Source of the DNA: Weeksellaceae bacterium
Lineage (GTDB): Bacteria; Bacteroidota; Bacteroidia; Flavobacteriales; Weeksellaceae
Direction of reading: 5' to 3'
Length of the DNA stretch: 64,000 nucleotides
Assembly: GCA_949788275.1 (NCBI GenBank)
Contig: OX460916.1
Span: 2,170,001-2,234,000 of the forward strand
The notes under the pieces are model-generated. The model ran no database searches. It saw nothing but the letters and a program-made list of their open reading frames with translations, and was not told where the DNA came from. Positions 16,611-26,177 of this stretch are shown here, in pieces; position 1 is the first letter of the stretch; every line of letters starts with the position of its first letter. A program made the translations under genes and the position numbers.

Positions 16611-16731
16611 TCTGTTATAGATTTATTTTAATACAGGATTGTAAAACTATTATTTTATTTAAAAATATACAAATTATTGTTTTGCTAGAAAACATCACTT
16701 AATTGGCTGATTCCAAGAAAATTAGTCAAAA

Positions 16732-17889
16732 CTAGTAAAACTTTTTAAAATACCGCCACCATTTATTTGGAATTTCTCCATTAAGGGCTTGTTCATAATT
16801 TGATTTAGAACAAGGCACATACGTCTGGTGAGTAGAACCATCATTCGATAAAATTGAAATTTCTATCCACCATTGCTCTGTAAACTTCTGACGATAAAAA
16901 ACATAATCGTTATCTTTACTAGGAACAAAAATTTTGTCGAAATATTGTGTATCGTCGATTTTTTTTATTTCCGGACGATTATTTAAACCATCTATAAAAT
17001 ACCAAATCATTTCTGCAACTAATAAATGATCGGCTTTTTGGTATTTTTCAAAATAATTGGAAATATACAATGAACTTAGTTCATGACTAAAACCAGCATA
17101 CTTTGTAATTCCACATATTTCCCTGGCACTAAACCCATTAGGGCCTAGTGTTTTGGTTGAAGAGAAATCACTTTTCTGCATAGCTTCAAGATTGATCACC
17201 ATTGCATTAGCTTCCCGCGTTAAAGGCTCAATTTCTTGAATCGATTGATTAATTACGCCTAATCGAACAGCCTCAAAATTAAGTTGTTCTAATAAGTCTA
17301 ATTGCTCTTGTGCAACAAAATAAGTCTGATAACCAATGGTGGTATAATCGAGAAGATTGAGCGGTTCTTGTAAGATTATCTTCGTTAAATAATTATCTTC
17401 AGAACAAGGAGCATCTTCATCACCTAACCTTAATCGATTATCAACTGAAATAAATTGAACATTCTTATATAGTTCATCATAAGCGCGATACTGTTGATAA
17501 GCAAAACTCGGAGAACCTCCAAGAATAACCACCCTATATCCATCTTGTAATAAACCACTTACTACTTTATGAAAAACACGAGCTGTTTCCTCTTTTGAAC
17601 TTCGAGAGTCGACATTTCCAAAATCATACATTGGAAAGTGCCAATTCCCTAGATATAATGTATATAACTCGGTTCGAATTAAACTAAAATCAACATCTTC
17701 TTCAACTTCCTCTGCTTCTACACGCCCGTCCATAACACCCAAAAGTGCTATTTTCATAGATGAAGGTTCCAGGCCATCGAAAACAATGGATTCTTTAAAC
17801 TGAACAGAGGCACCCAAACAGAATGAATTACAAGAGTTTGCAAACTCTTGTAATTCATTAGAAACTGGTTGGAGATATTCTTTATACAT
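16732..17889 (-). CDS. Ureohydrolase-fold protein, metal ligands lost
   Basis: This protein of 385 residues has the arginase/formimidoylglutamase fold but not its catalytic site. In active enzymes three motifs bind two manganese ions: GGDHS, DAHxD and SxDxDxxDP. Here the corresponding segments read ILGGSPSFAY, ISVDNRLRLGD and MVINLEAMQKSD. The histidines and most aspartates are gone. The C-terminal extension ending PNKWWRYFKKFY is well formed. It overlaps topA by 1 bp (TAATG), so the two are coupled. Homologues in this class are often labelled formimidoylglutamase from the fold; I would not assign that activity. Confidence 0.8.
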   Translation of the reverse strand: MYKEYLQPVSNELQEFANSCNSFCLGASVQFKESIVFDGLEPSSMKIALLGVMDGRVEAEEVEEDVDFSLIRTELYTLYLGNWHFPMYDFGNVDSRSSKEETARVFHKVVSGLLQDGYRVVILGGSPSFAYQQYRAYDELYKNVQFISVDNRLRLGDEDAPCSEDNYLTKIILQEPLNLLDYTTIGYQTYFVAQEQLDLLEQLNFEAVRLGVINQSIQEIEPLTREANAMVINLEAMQKSDFSSTKTLGPNGFSAREICGITKYAGFSHELSSLYISNYFEKYQKADHLLVAEMIWYFIDGLNNRPEIKKIDDTQYFDKIFVPSKDNDYVFYRQKFTEQWWIEISILSNDGSTHQTYVPCSKSNYEQALNGEIPNKWWRYFKKFY

Positions 17890-20435
17890 TATTTCTTCTT
17901 AGGCGTTTTAGTGGCCGTCGTCTTTTTAACAACCGCCTTTTTAGTGGGAGCTTTTTTAGCTGTACCTTTTTTAGCAGCCGCTTTCTTCGGTTGATTATTG
18001 GCGATAATCTTCTCCACTTCTTCTAGGGTTAATTCTTCGTAGTTGGTTTCCTTCGAAAGCTCAACCTTGATTTTCCCTTGAATTAGATTAAAACGTCCCC
18101 AACGTGCTTTTTCAAGGCGAATTTCCTGTGCTGGCCACTCTCTAACCACACGTTCGGCTTCTTTCCGCTTTTTATCTTCGATTAATTCAATAATATCCGA
18201 TTCTGTTAGGTGATCATAATCGTATTTTTTACCCACATTAATAAACCATTCGTTCCATTTAATAAACGGTCCAAAACGTCCTTTTCCTTTAGTCACGTCT
18301 CCACCTTCATATTGAGCAATGGGTGCATCCGCTTTCAATTTCTCTTCCACTAATTCAACTGCTCTTGCCAGTGATAAATCCAATGGATCTTCTTCTTTTG
18401 GAATAGAAATAAATTTTTCATCGTATTTTACATAGGGTCCAAAACGGCCAATATTCACCTCAACATCTAAATCTTTGTATTGACCAACGACTTTAGGTAG
18501 TTCGAATAATTTCAAAGCTTCTTCCAATGTGATATTATGGATCGATTGATTCTTTTGAAGTGAAGCAAAACGCGGTTTTTCTTCATCATCGGATTCACCA
18601 ATTTGAATCATCGGTCCAAAACGACCAATTCGCGCATGAACTTTTTTACCCGATGCTTGGTCTATACCTAATTCACGCTCACCTGTTGCACGATCTGCAT
18701 TCTCTTGCACATCTTCAACCGTATGATGAAACTTTTCATAGAAATCATGAATCATCGAAGTCCACTGAACTTTTCCTTCAGCAATATCATCAAAACTTGA
18801 TTCAACACGTGCGGTAAAATCATAGTCCATAACATTTTTAAAATAATCGACGAGAAAGTCATTAACCACAATACCGATATCGGTAGGCGTTAATTTTCGT
18901 CGATCAGCACCAAAGACTTCTGTTAGTTCATTTTTTTCAATTGAATTATTTACTAAACGAAGGGTATTGTAATTTCTTTTTTGGCCATCTAATTCAACAA
19001 TTTCAACATATCCACGATTTTGAATTGTTGATATCGTTGGTGCATACGTAGATGGTCTCCCGATACCCAGTTCTTCTAGTTTTTTAACCAATGAAGCTTC
19101 CGTATAACGAGGAGCTGCTTTTGTAAAACGTTCGGTACCCATGATATTATCGGTCGATAATGTTTCACCAACTGTGACAGCTGGTAATAAAACTTTATCA
19201 TCATCAGCATCTTCATCATCATGGCTTTCCTGATAGACTTTTAGGAAACCATCAAAAACAATAATTTCTCCTTTTGCTTGGAAAATAAATTGATTTTTAT
19301 GATTATCGATATCAATAATGGTGCGTTCTAATTCTGCATTCGCCATTTGAGAAGCTACCGTACGCTTCCATATCAGATCATATAAACGACGCATTGAATC
19401 GTCCGCATTAATGGATTGATTTTCGAAGTGGGTAGGACGAATAGCCTCATGCGCTTCTTGCGCAGAAGTATTTTTATTGGTGTATTTTCTAATTTCAACG
19501 TAATTCTTACCGTATTCACGGGTAATGGTTTCTTTAACCGCCTGAAGTGCATCGTCTGATAAGTTGACACTATCGGTACGCATATATGTAATATGTCCAG
19601 ATTCATACAATTGCTGTGCAACGCGCATCGTTCTAGAAACAGAAAAACCTAGTTTACGTGAAGCTTCTTGTTGAAGTGTTGACGTTGTAAAAGGCGCTGA
19701 AGGCGTACGCTTTGCTGGTTTCTTTTGAAGGTCCTTTACTTTATAATTCGCCCCTATACATGAATTAAGAAAACTTTCTGCTTCTTCTAAAGTAGCAAAC
19801 TCTTTGGTCAGGTTGGCTTTAATGGTACGGTTATCTTGGGTTGTAAAAATAGCCACAAAACGATAAGAAGATACAGGAACAAAACCTTGAATTTCTTTTT
19901 CACGTTCAACAATTAATCGAACAGCAACCGATTGAACACGACCAGCCGATAAACCTGGTTTAATTTTACGCCACAAAATAGGCGACATTTCAAAACCGAC
20001 CAAACGATCTAATACACGACGAGCCTGTTGGGCATCGACCAAATTTTCATCGATTTGCCTAGGGTTTTCCACAGCGCGCTGAATGGCTTTCTTTGTAATT
20101 TCGTTAAAAACGATTCGTTTAGTAATTTTATTCTCTAAACCTAAAACATTATAGAGATGCCAAGAAATTGCTTCCCCTTCGCGATCCTCATCGGATGCTA
20201 ACCAAATTGTTTCAGCTTTTTTAGACAGACGCTTTAATTTATCAACCACATCTTTTTTATCAGGTGTAACTTCATAAACCGGTTTGAAATCATTTTCAAT
20301 CTCAATCCCCATTCCTTTTTTAGGTAAGTCTACTACGTGTCCAAAACTAGATTCTACGATAAAGTCATCTCCTAAAAAACCTTGAATAGTTTTTGCCTTA
20401 GCGGGTGACTCAACAATTACGAGATTCTTTGACAT
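17889..20435 (-). CDS. topA: DNA topoisomerase I
   Basis: This type IA topoisomerase of 848 residues relaxes negative supercoils. The N-terminal TOPRIM domain starts LVIVESPAKAKTIQGFLG, with the acidic motif WLASDEDREGEAISW. The active-site tyrosine lies in SGHITYMRTDSVNLS, about residue 285. Three topoisomerase zinc-ribbon-like C-terminal repeats lack cysteines but keep the GRFGP pattern (HARIGRFGPMIQ, NIGRFGPYVKY, GKGRFGPFIKW). The last 40 residues are a lysine/alanine tail (KKAAAKKGTAKKAPTKK), probably nonspecific DNA contact. All key residues are present. Confidence 0.96.
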   Translation of the reverse strand: MSKNLVIVESPAKAKTIQGFLGDDFIVESSFGHVVDLPKKGMGIEIENDFKPVYEVTPDKKDVVDKLKRLSKKAETIWLASDEDREGEAISWHLYNVLGLENKITKRIVFNEITKKAIQRAVENPRQIDENLVDAQQARRVLDRLVGFEMSPILWRKIKPGLSAGRVQSVAVRLIVEREKEIQGFVPVSSYRFVAIFTTQDNRTIKANLTKEFATLEEAESFLNSCIGANYKVKDLQKKPAKRTPSAPFTTSTLQQEASRKLGFSVSRTMRVAQQLYESGHITYMRTDSVNLSDDALQAVKETITREYGKNYVEIRKYTNKNTSAQEAHEAIRPTHFENQSINADDSMRRLYDLIWKRTVASQMANAELERTIIDIDNHKNQFIFQAKGEIIVFDGFLKVYQESHDDEDADDDKVLLPAVTVGETLSTDNIMGTERFTKAAPRYTEASLVKKLEELGIGRPSTYAPTISTIQNRGYVEIVELDGQKRNYNTLRLVNNSIEKNELTEVFGADRRKLTPTDIGIVVNDFLVDYFKNVMDYDFTARVESSFDDIAEGKVQWTSMIHDFYEKFHHTVEDVQENADRATGERELGIDQASGKKVHARIGRFGPMIQIGESDDEEKPRFASLQKNQSIHNITLEEALKLFELPKVVGQYKDLDVEVNIGRFGPYVKYDEKFISIPKEEDPLDLSLARAVELVEEKLKADAPIAQYEGGDVTKGKGRFGPFIKWNEWFINVGKKYDYDHLTESDIIELIEDKKRKEAERVVREWPAQEIRLEKARWGRFNLIQGKIKVELSKETNYEELTLEEVEKIIANNQPKKAAAKKGTAKKAPTKKAVVKKTTATKTPKKK

Positions 20436-20454
20436 ATCAATTATTAAATTTGTG

Positions 20455-20487
20455 CAAAATTAGATATAAAAAAATTAAGCAGCCAAA
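20455..20487 (-). promoter_or_regulatory. Putative topA promoter
   Basis: On the minus strand a TTTG at 20484-20487 is followed after 21 nt by TAATTTTG at 20455-20462. This fits the Bacteroidota TTG/TAnnTTTG promoter. The ATG is 20 bp further on. It overlaps the terminator of the upstream gene. Confidence 0.6.
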
Positions 20488-20507
20488 ATGTTTTTTCGCT
20501 GCTTAAT
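20468..20507 (-). terminator. Terminator of the membrane-protein gene
   Basis: A perfect 10-bp stem (ATTAAGCAGC/GCTGCTTAAT) with a 14-nt loop is followed on the minus strand by seven U. Confidence 0.8.
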
Positions 20508-20522
20508 AAATGTTCTTTATTT

Positions 20523-21341
20523 TTAGTTTGAATACGGGTTATTTGGTGAAGTGAATTCGTTGGTCCCTATTTGATCGATTTCCGATAAATCGTCTTCGAA
20601 TCCCACAATATCTTTATATAATACGTAGATCATTACGTAGGTCAGAGGTATTGCTGGGATTACACCAATACAACAGATCAGTAAACCAACAAATAAAACA
20701 GCTATAATTAATAATAACAACAATGAGAAACTACCGAAACTCTTGAAAGCTAACTTACGAGAAGCACTTAAAGCCTCACCTATTGAAGCATCTGCAAACA
20801 CAACAAAAGGCACAGCAATTAACCACATAGCATAGACAACAAAACCAGGAACAACACAAAATAAAGTTGCAATTGATACACCTACAGAGATGATGATGGA
20901 GATTAAAAATAATTTGAAAAATTTCCCGTCTTTATAATGAATAAAAATATCTGAGAATTCCACTTTTTGTTGGGTATCAAATTTTCTCGCCATTGTGTAA
21001 ATACTATATACAATAGGTGTTGCGACCGACCCAGCGATTAAACTAATAAACATAGCCAACTTATACATCGGCTTGTTAAGCTCTTGCATATAAAAAGTAG
21101 AAACAGCATCGAGGTCACCTGATTGAGAAATGATTAACAATTCTTCTTGATCAGGCGAATAAATTAAACCTGTGATAATACTTAATAAATAATACACTAT
21201 ACAATAGATTACGATGGCTGCAATTGCATAGCCAGCAATGCCTTTAAAGATGTCTCCAGCTCTGCTGAAAATATGACCAATATTGACTTGAAAGCCTGTT
21301 TTAACTAAATTATCCACTTTGGATTGCGTTGCTGTTTTCAT
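20523..21341 (-). CDS. Multi-pass membrane protein, function unknown
   Basis: I place the start at the ATG 21339-21341 (MKTATQSKVDN); an upstream ATG at 21389 would add a poor 16-residue extension. The 272-residue product has about five or six hydrophobic segments. Its arrangement resembles DUF975-type or glycerophosphodiester-phosphodiesterase membrane domains: a cytoplasmic N terminus, helices with small residues (AIAAIVIYCIVYYLLS), a central FSDIFIHYKDGKFFKLFLIS motif and a hydrophilic tail. I give no function. It stands alone between topA and the divergent miaB. Confidence 0.75.
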   Translation of the reverse strand: MKTATQSKVDNLVKTGFQVNIGHIFSRAGDIFKGIAGYAIAAIVIYCIVYYLLSIITGLIYSPDQEELLIISQSGDLDAVSTFYMQELNKPMYKLAMFISLIAGSVATPIVYSIYTMARKFDTQQKVEFSDIFIHYKDGKFFKLFLISIIISVGVSIATLFCVVPGFVVYAMWLIAVPFVVFADASIGEALSASRKLAFKSFGSFSLLLLLIIAVLFVGLLICCIGVIPAIPLTYVMIYVLYKDIVGFEDDLSEIDQIGTNEFTSPNNPYSN

Positions 21342-21426
21342 AAATTTTAAATTTGAGTATAAAAATAGTGAATTGTTAAGGAAATGCAAAAGAAAAAAAA
21401 GCTGTCAATATGTCATTACAAATTAT

Positions 21427-21434
21427 TATTTTTG
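21427..21434 (+). promoter_or_regulatory. Putative -7 box for the miaB operon
   Basis: TATTTTTG lies 20 bp before the miaB ATG and fits TAnnTTTG. No clean -33 element is visible. Confidence 0.45.
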
Positions 21435-21454
21435 CCTGATAATCATTTTACGAA

Positions 21455-22897
21455 ATGCAGACAGAAGAGAAATATATTGATGAAGGAAGACAGGGAGAAG
21501 CTTTAATCACTTTACCCACTGGAAATGCGACAAAAAAACTTTTTTTAGAAAGTTATGGATGTCAAATGAATTTTTCAGATAGTGAAATTGTGGCTTCTAT
21601 CTTGAATGATGAAGGCTATCAAACCACCACAAAAGTAGAAGAAGCGGATTTAATTTTATTGAACACTTGTTCTATTCGGGATAAAGCCGAACAAACTGTC
21701 CGAAAACGTTTAGGTGCCTTAAATAGTATTAAAAAGCAAAATCCAAACTTAAAAATTGGCGTATTAGGCTGTATGGCAGAACGCTTAAAACATAAATTCC
21801 TTGAAGAAGAGCATTTAGTCGATTTAGTGGTGGGTCCAGATGCTTATCGCGATTTACCGAATTTATTAAATGAATCGGAAGAAGGTCGTGGAGCCATTAA
21901 TGTTCAGCTATCAAAGGAAGAGACCTATGCAGAAATTTCACCTGTGCGTCTGGGCGGTAATGGAGTAACCGCTTTTGTGACCATTACTCGTGGATGTGAT
22001 AATATGTGTACATTCTGTGTTGTTCCTTTTACTCGCGGTAGAGAACGTTCAAGAGATCCCCATTCGATTATGAATGAATGCAAAGATTTAGCAGAAAGAG
22101 GTTATAAAGAAATTACTTTATTGGGGCAAAATGTGGATAGTTACCTTTGGTATGGTGGCGGACCTAAAAAAGATTTCAAAAACGCGACTGCTATCCAACA
22201 AGCTACTGCTGTTGATTTTGGGCAGTTATTGGATATGGTAGCTACTCAATTACCCAACGTACGCCTGCGTTTTTCAACATCCAACCCTCAAGATATGCAA
22301 GAAGATGTATTACAAGTTATGGCAAAACATGCGAATATCTGTAAGTACATTCACTTACCTGTCCAATCGGGATCGACAACCGTTTTAGAGCGAATGAATC
22401 GTCAACATACCCGCGAAGAGTATTTTGAACTCATCGACAAAATTCGCAAGATCATACCCGACTGTGCATTATCACATGATATGATTGCTGGTTTCTGTGG
22501 AGAAACGGAAGAAGAACACCAAGACACTTTATCGTTAATGGAACATGTCCGTTATGATTTTGGTTATATGTTTGCTTATTCTGAACGACCAGGAACACCT
22601 GCACATAAAAAAATGCCTGATGATGTGCCTAACGAAGATAAAAAAAGGCGTTTACAAGAAATTATCGATTTACAACGATCTCACTCAGCTGAACGGATGA
22701 AATCATACGTCGGAAAAGTACACGAAATTTTAATCGAAGGCAACAGTAAACGCGATGCGAATTTCTGGTATGGGCGAAATTCTCAAAATGCAGTCCTAGT
22801 TTTCCCAAAAGTTGAAGGAACAGCCATTGGTGATTTTGTACACGTAAGAGCAAATAGCTGTACAACAGCTACATTAATTGGAGAAATGATTAATTAA
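21455..22897 (+). CDS. miaB: tRNA-2-methylthio-N6-dimethylallyladenosine synthase MiaB
   Basis: This radical-SAM methylthiotransferase of 480 residues adds the 2-methylthio group to i6A37 of tRNAs. The N-terminal UPF0004 domain has its three cluster cysteines in [23 protein letters not shown] and [11 protein letters not shown]. The radical-SAM motif is [15 protein letters not shown] (CxxxCxxC). A C-terminal TRAM domain follows ([11 protein letters not shown] onward). The length exceeds the common 440-450 through an extra N-terminal segment and an insertion near residue 235 ([10 protein letters not shown]). It begins the plus-strand run to secG. Confidence 0.96.
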   Translation: MQTEEKYIDEGRQGEALITLPTGNATKKLFLESYGCQMNFSDSEIVASILNDEGYQTTTKVEEADLILLNTCSIRDKAEQTVRKRLGALNSIKKQNPNLKIGVLGCMAERLKHKFLEEEHLVDLVVGPDAYRDLPNLLNESEEGRGAINVQLSKEETYAEISPVRLGGNGVTAFVTITRGCDNMCTFCVVPFTRGRERSRDPHSIMNECKDLAERGYKEITLLGQNVDSYLWYGGGPKKDFKNATAIQQATAVDFGQLLDMVATQLPNVRLRFSTSNPQDMQEDVLQVMAKHANICKYIHLPVQSGSTTVLERMNRQHTREEYFELIDKIRKIIPDCALSHDMIAGFCGETEEEHQDTLSLMEHVRYDFGYMFAYSERPGTPAHKKMPDDVPNEDKKRRLQEIIDLQRSHSAERMKSYVGKVHEILIEGNSKRDANFWYGRNSQNAVLVFPKVEGTAIGDFVHVRANSCTTATLIGEMIN

Positions 22898-22952
22898 GGA
22901 GCACATTGAAACGACTAATTGAAAAGAATACCAACCAACAAATTTTAATTAA

Positions 22953-24206
22953 ATGGATTCATTATTAACCATTAAACAGCGCTTTGGCATTATTGGAAAT
23001 AACATTACGTTAAACCGTGCTTTAGAAAAAGCTGTACAAGTAGCGCCCACAGATATCTCAGTATTGGTTATCGGAGAAAGCGGTGTTGGAAAAGAATTTG
23101 TTCCAAAAATTATTCATAATCAATCACATAGGAAACACAATAATTATATTGCTGTAAACTGTGGAGCAATCCCAGAGGGCACCATCGATTCAGAACTCTT
23201 CGGACATGAAAAAGGCGCATTTACAGGCGCTACACAAACCCGAAAAGGGTATTTTGAAGTCGCCAATGGAGGAACTATATTCTTAGATGAAGTAGGTGAA
23301 CTACCCCTATCGACACAAGTTCGTCTATTACGTATATTAGAAACCGGCGAGTTCATGAAAGTCGGTTCATCGGAAGTGCAGAAAACCGATGTTCGCGTTG
23401 TTGCCGCAACCAATGTTAAATTAATTGAAGCCATTGAGAAAGGAAAATTCAGAGAAGATCTTTACTACCGCCTAAATACGGTACAAATAGATATCCCTGC
23501 TCTTCGAGACCGCAAGGAGGATATTAATTTATTATTTAGAAAATTTGCCTCCGATTTTGCGAACAAATACCGCATGCCACATATTGAATTAGCGCCTGAA
23601 GCCATGAATTATATTGCAACTTATCCTTGGCCCGGCAATATTCGCCAATTGAGAAATTTCGCGGAACAAGTCTCCGTGATTGAAAAAGAACGCGTGATTA
23701 CTTTAGAAAAGATTGTGCAATTATTGCCTTCTCAAAACACCATGCCTGCGCTGACAAAAACCAATGAAGGTGGAAAAGGAGATTTCATGGAACGTGAATT
23801 ACTTTTTAAAGTCTTATTAGATATGAAAAAGGATCTTCATGATTTACGAGCATTAACCTTGGATTTAATCAAAAACAAAGATTCAGAAGGATTTAACGGC
23901 AATACGCAAGAATTAATTCAACGCGTATACCAAGAAAATAAGACCGAGGAAAATTTACCATCGATTAATATTTTTCAGTCGGAAAATTCCCCAGCCAATT
24001 ACGCTCAACAAGCCTACGACTATTCCGATGATATTTATGATGTAAGCCCCATTGAAGAACCCGAATCACTATCTTTACAAGATAACGAAAAAGAAATGAT
24101 TCGCTTAGCCTTGGAGAAACATCGTGGTAAACGAAAAATGGCCGCCGATGAATTGGGAATTTCAGAACGAACATTGTATCGAAAAATTAAACAATATCAT
24201 TTATAA
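22953..24206 (+). CDS. Sigma-54-dependent transcriptional activator, no receiver domain
   Basis: This AAA+ enhancer-binding protein of 417 residues remodels sigma-54 RNA polymerase to open promoters. Walker A is GESGVGKEF, where the usual Thr/Ser after the Lys is replaced by Glu. The sigma-54 contact loop GAFTGA is intact in HEKGAFTGATQTRKG. Walker B is GGTIFLDEVGEL, and the arginine-finger region YYRLNTVQIDIPALRDRKED is normal. A Fis-type HTH lies at the end (KMAADELGISERTLYRKIKQ). There is no N-terminal receiver or sensor domain, so control may be by level or by a partner. It lies 55 bp after miaB and 1 bp before lptE. Confidence 0.9.
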   Translation: MDSLLTIKQRFGIIGNNITLNRALEKAVQVAPTDISVLVIGESGVGKEFVPKIIHNQSHRKHNNYIAVNCGAIPEGTIDSELFGHEKGAFTGATQTRKGYFEVANGGTIFLDEVGELPLSTQVRLLRILETGEFMKVGSSEVQKTDVRVVAATNVKLIEAIEKGKFREDLYYRLNTVQIDIPALRDRKEDINLLFRKFASDFANKYRMPHIELAPEAMNYIATYPWPGNIRQLRNFAEQVSVIEKERVITLEKIVQLLPSQNTMPALTKTNEGGKGDFMERELLFKVLLDMKKDLHDLRALTLDLIKNKDSEGFNGNTQELIQRVYQENKTEENLPSINIFQSENSPANYAQQAYDYSDDIYDVSPIEEPESLSLQDNEKEMIRLALEKHRGKRKMAADELGISERTLYRKIKQYHL

Positions 24207-24207
24207 A

Positions 24208-24729
24208 ATGAAAAGAATTCATTATATTTATCTAAGCCTGCTCAGTGTTTTCACCCTTGTAGGCTGTGGTTCTTTAGCGGGAGGATATTCTCTTTCAGGC
24301 TCATCTATTGAACCCGATTGGGACAATCTCTATGTAGCCACCTTTATTAACCGAGCATCATTACAAAACCCAACGCTTAGTCAAGATTTAACCATTTCAA
24401 TACAAGATGTTTTCAGAAATCGAACAAAATTAACCTTGAACGATAATGAAAATTCTGATTTGGTCATAGAAGGTGAAATTGTTGGTTACGACGTAACCTC
24501 TCAATCGATAAAGTCGGATGATATTGCAGCCGAAAACCGGTTAACCATATCAGTTAAGATTGATTACATCAACGCTAAAGATGAATCGAAGAGTTTTCAA
24601 CGAACATTTAGTGCCTATTATGTATATCCTGGAAATCAGATGTTGACCGACGCTGAATCAACCATTGTTCCAGAAATTATAACGAGTATTCGCGATCAAG
24701 TATTCGCGGCAATCGCTCAAGATTGGTAA
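24208..24729 (+). CDS. lptE: LPS assembly lipoprotein LptE-like
   Basis: The start is the ATG at 24208, one base after the activator's stop, because the signal peptide begins there (MKRIHYIYLSLLSVFTLVGC, lipobox Cys20). An earlier in-frame ATG would overlap the previous gene without a signal. The 173-residue product has the Bacteroidota LptE layout: GGYSLSGSSI after the lipobox, a strand pair DNLYVATFINRAS, and repeated strands ending ITSIRDQVFAAIAQDW. LptE plugs LptD to insert lipopolysaccharide in the outer membrane. Assignment rests on layout and neighbours. Confidence 0.82.
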   Translation: MKRIHYIYLSLLSVFTLVGCGSLAGGYSLSGSSIEPDWDNLYVATFINRASLQNPTLSQDLTISIQDVFRNRTKLTLNDNENSDLVIEGEIVGYDVTSQSIKSDDIAAENRLTISVKIDYINAKDESKSFQRTFSAYYVYPGNQMLTDAESTIVPEIITSIRDQVFAAIAQDW

Positions 24730-24751
24730 TTTTTTAAACTACATTTGATCA

Positions 24752-25798
24752 ATGAATAGAATTGAACATTTAATCGCTCATCCACACGATGTACAAAAAT
24801 CCGATATTCCTTTGTTAAAAAATGAAATCGAAAAGCATCCCTATTTCTATTCTTTGCGAGCTCTTTTACTGTATGGTTTAAAACATGAAAATCATCCCTC
24901 TTTTGAAGATCAGTTACATCAATCTTCTATTTACAGTAATAACCGTGTCGATCTGTACCATTATTTAAATTCTAATCCGCTCAACGAACAAGAACAAATT
25001 CAACGTATTCATGCTGCATCAGCCCTTTTTACAGAAGTAGAATCAATCCCATTACCCCATGAAGAGATTCTTAATACCCCTTCTGAACTGATGACAACAA
25101 TGCAAGAAAATGAGAAACAAGAAATAGACGAAGACATTCCCACGGGCGAAGTTGAAAATACTTCCATTGTTAAAACCTCTATTTTAGATGAAAATCTACC
25201 TGTTAACTCTTCTATTTCATCCCCATTTATTGCAAATGGCAAGAATGAAATAAACGAATCTACCGAACGCAACAACAACACTGAAGAATTTCCTGATAAA
25301 CCTATTGCAGATTGCGATAAAAACCAGTCTATTCTTATGAATAAACCCAATGGAATTTCAAAAGATATTCAAGAACATATAAAAGACGACCCAACTATCA
25401 CAACAGAATCCACTCCCGTCGCCAAAGACGGAATTACGTTTTCATTCAACGATTGGTTAAAACACGCTCAACCATCAAGCGATGAAAACCTATTAGAAAC
25501 AACTGAAAAGGAAATCAAATATCAGTTAATCGATGATTTTTTAGAGCGTAACCCTAAAATTTCTCCTTTAAAGAAAAATGACCCGAGCCCTAACACGGTT
25601 TCGGTTAATTTCCAACAAAATAGCGAAGAATATTCTGATCTAATGACAGAAACATTGGCTCAAATTTACATTGAACAAAAAAAATATGACAAAGCAATTA
25701 AGGCATATAAGATATTAAGTTTGAAATATCCAGAAAAAAATAGTTTATTTGCAAATCGAATTAAAGAAATAGAAAAATTTAAAAACACAAAATCATAA
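24752..25798 (+). CDS. TPR-containing hypothetical protein
   Basis: This protein of 348 residues has no signal peptide. The N-terminal 80 residues are helical (PHDVQKSDIPLLKNEIEKHP, ALLLYGLKHENH). A long acidic, low-complexity middle follows (about 100-220). At the C terminus a single TPR-like helical hairpin is visible: TETLAQIYIEQKKYDKAIKA with YKILSLKYPEKN. Genes of this type commonly lie between lptE and secG in this class. Function unknown. It is cotranscribed, with 22 bp to lptE and 1 bp to secG. Confidence 0.78.
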   Translation: MNRIEHLIAHPHDVQKSDIPLLKNEIEKHPYFYSLRALLLYGLKHENHPSFEDQLHQSSIYSNNRVDLYHYLNSNPLNEQEQIQRIHAASALFTEVESIPLPHEEILNTPSELMTTMQENEKQEIDEDIPTGEVENTSIVKTSILDENLPVNSSISSPFIANGKNEINESTERNNNTEEFPDKPIADCDKNQSILMNKPNGISKDIQEHIKDDPTITTESTPVAKDGITFSFNDWLKHAQPSSDENLLETTEKEIKYQLIDDFLERNPKISPLKKNDPSPNTVSVNFQQNSEEYSDLMTETLAQIYIEQKKYDKAIKAYKILSLKYPEKNSLFANRIKEIEKFKNTKS

Positions 25799-25799
25799 T

Positions 25800-26126
25800 A
25801 TGGGAACATTTCAATTTTTCATGGTGATCATCATTATTCTGTGTATATTATTAACATTAGTTGTATTATCACAAAATCCTAAAGGGGGCGGTTTATCATC
25901 ATCTTTCGGAGGAAGTGGTGGAAGCCAAATGTTTGGTGTACAACGTACCAATAAATTTTTAGATACCACAACATGGGGTCTATTCTTTGTTATTATTTTT
26001 CTTGTTATAACGTCCAACATTATGCAAGAAAATCCAAAAGCAATGAAACCAATTAAAGCAAACACAAGTATTCCAGCGCCAGTAGACAATGCTCTACCTG
26101 CTGCAGAATTACCTGCAAAAAAATAA
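25800..26126 (+). CDS. secG: Preprotein translocase subunit SecG
   Basis: This 108-residue protein has two membrane helices (about 3-23 and 55-75) joined by the glycine-rich loop conserved in SecG: LVVLSQNPKGGGLSSSFGGS then QMFGVQRTNKFL. It assists SecYE during protein export. The alanine/proline tail after the second helix is usual in Bacteroidota. It is the last gene before the terminator at 26147. Confidence 0.93.
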   Translation: MGTFQFFMVIIIILCILLTLVVLSQNPKGGGLSSSFGGSGGSQMFGVQRTNKFLDTTTWGLFFVIIFLVITSNIMQENPKAMKPIKANTSIPAPVDNALPAAELPAKK

Positions 26127-26146
26127 TCTGTATTGAACAAAACCAA

Positions 26147-26177
26147 AAACCCCTACTGCACAGTAGGGGTTTTTTTG
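26147..26177 (+). terminator. Terminator after secG
   Basis: A 12-bp stem (AAACCCCTACTG/CAGTAGGGGTTT) with a 2-nt loop is followed by T7. It closes the miaB-secG run. Confidence 0.88.

Noticed and set aside
24124-24729. Longer lptE frame from 24124
   Set aside because: It overlaps the HTH end of the sigma-54 activator; the signal peptide and lipobox begin at 24208.
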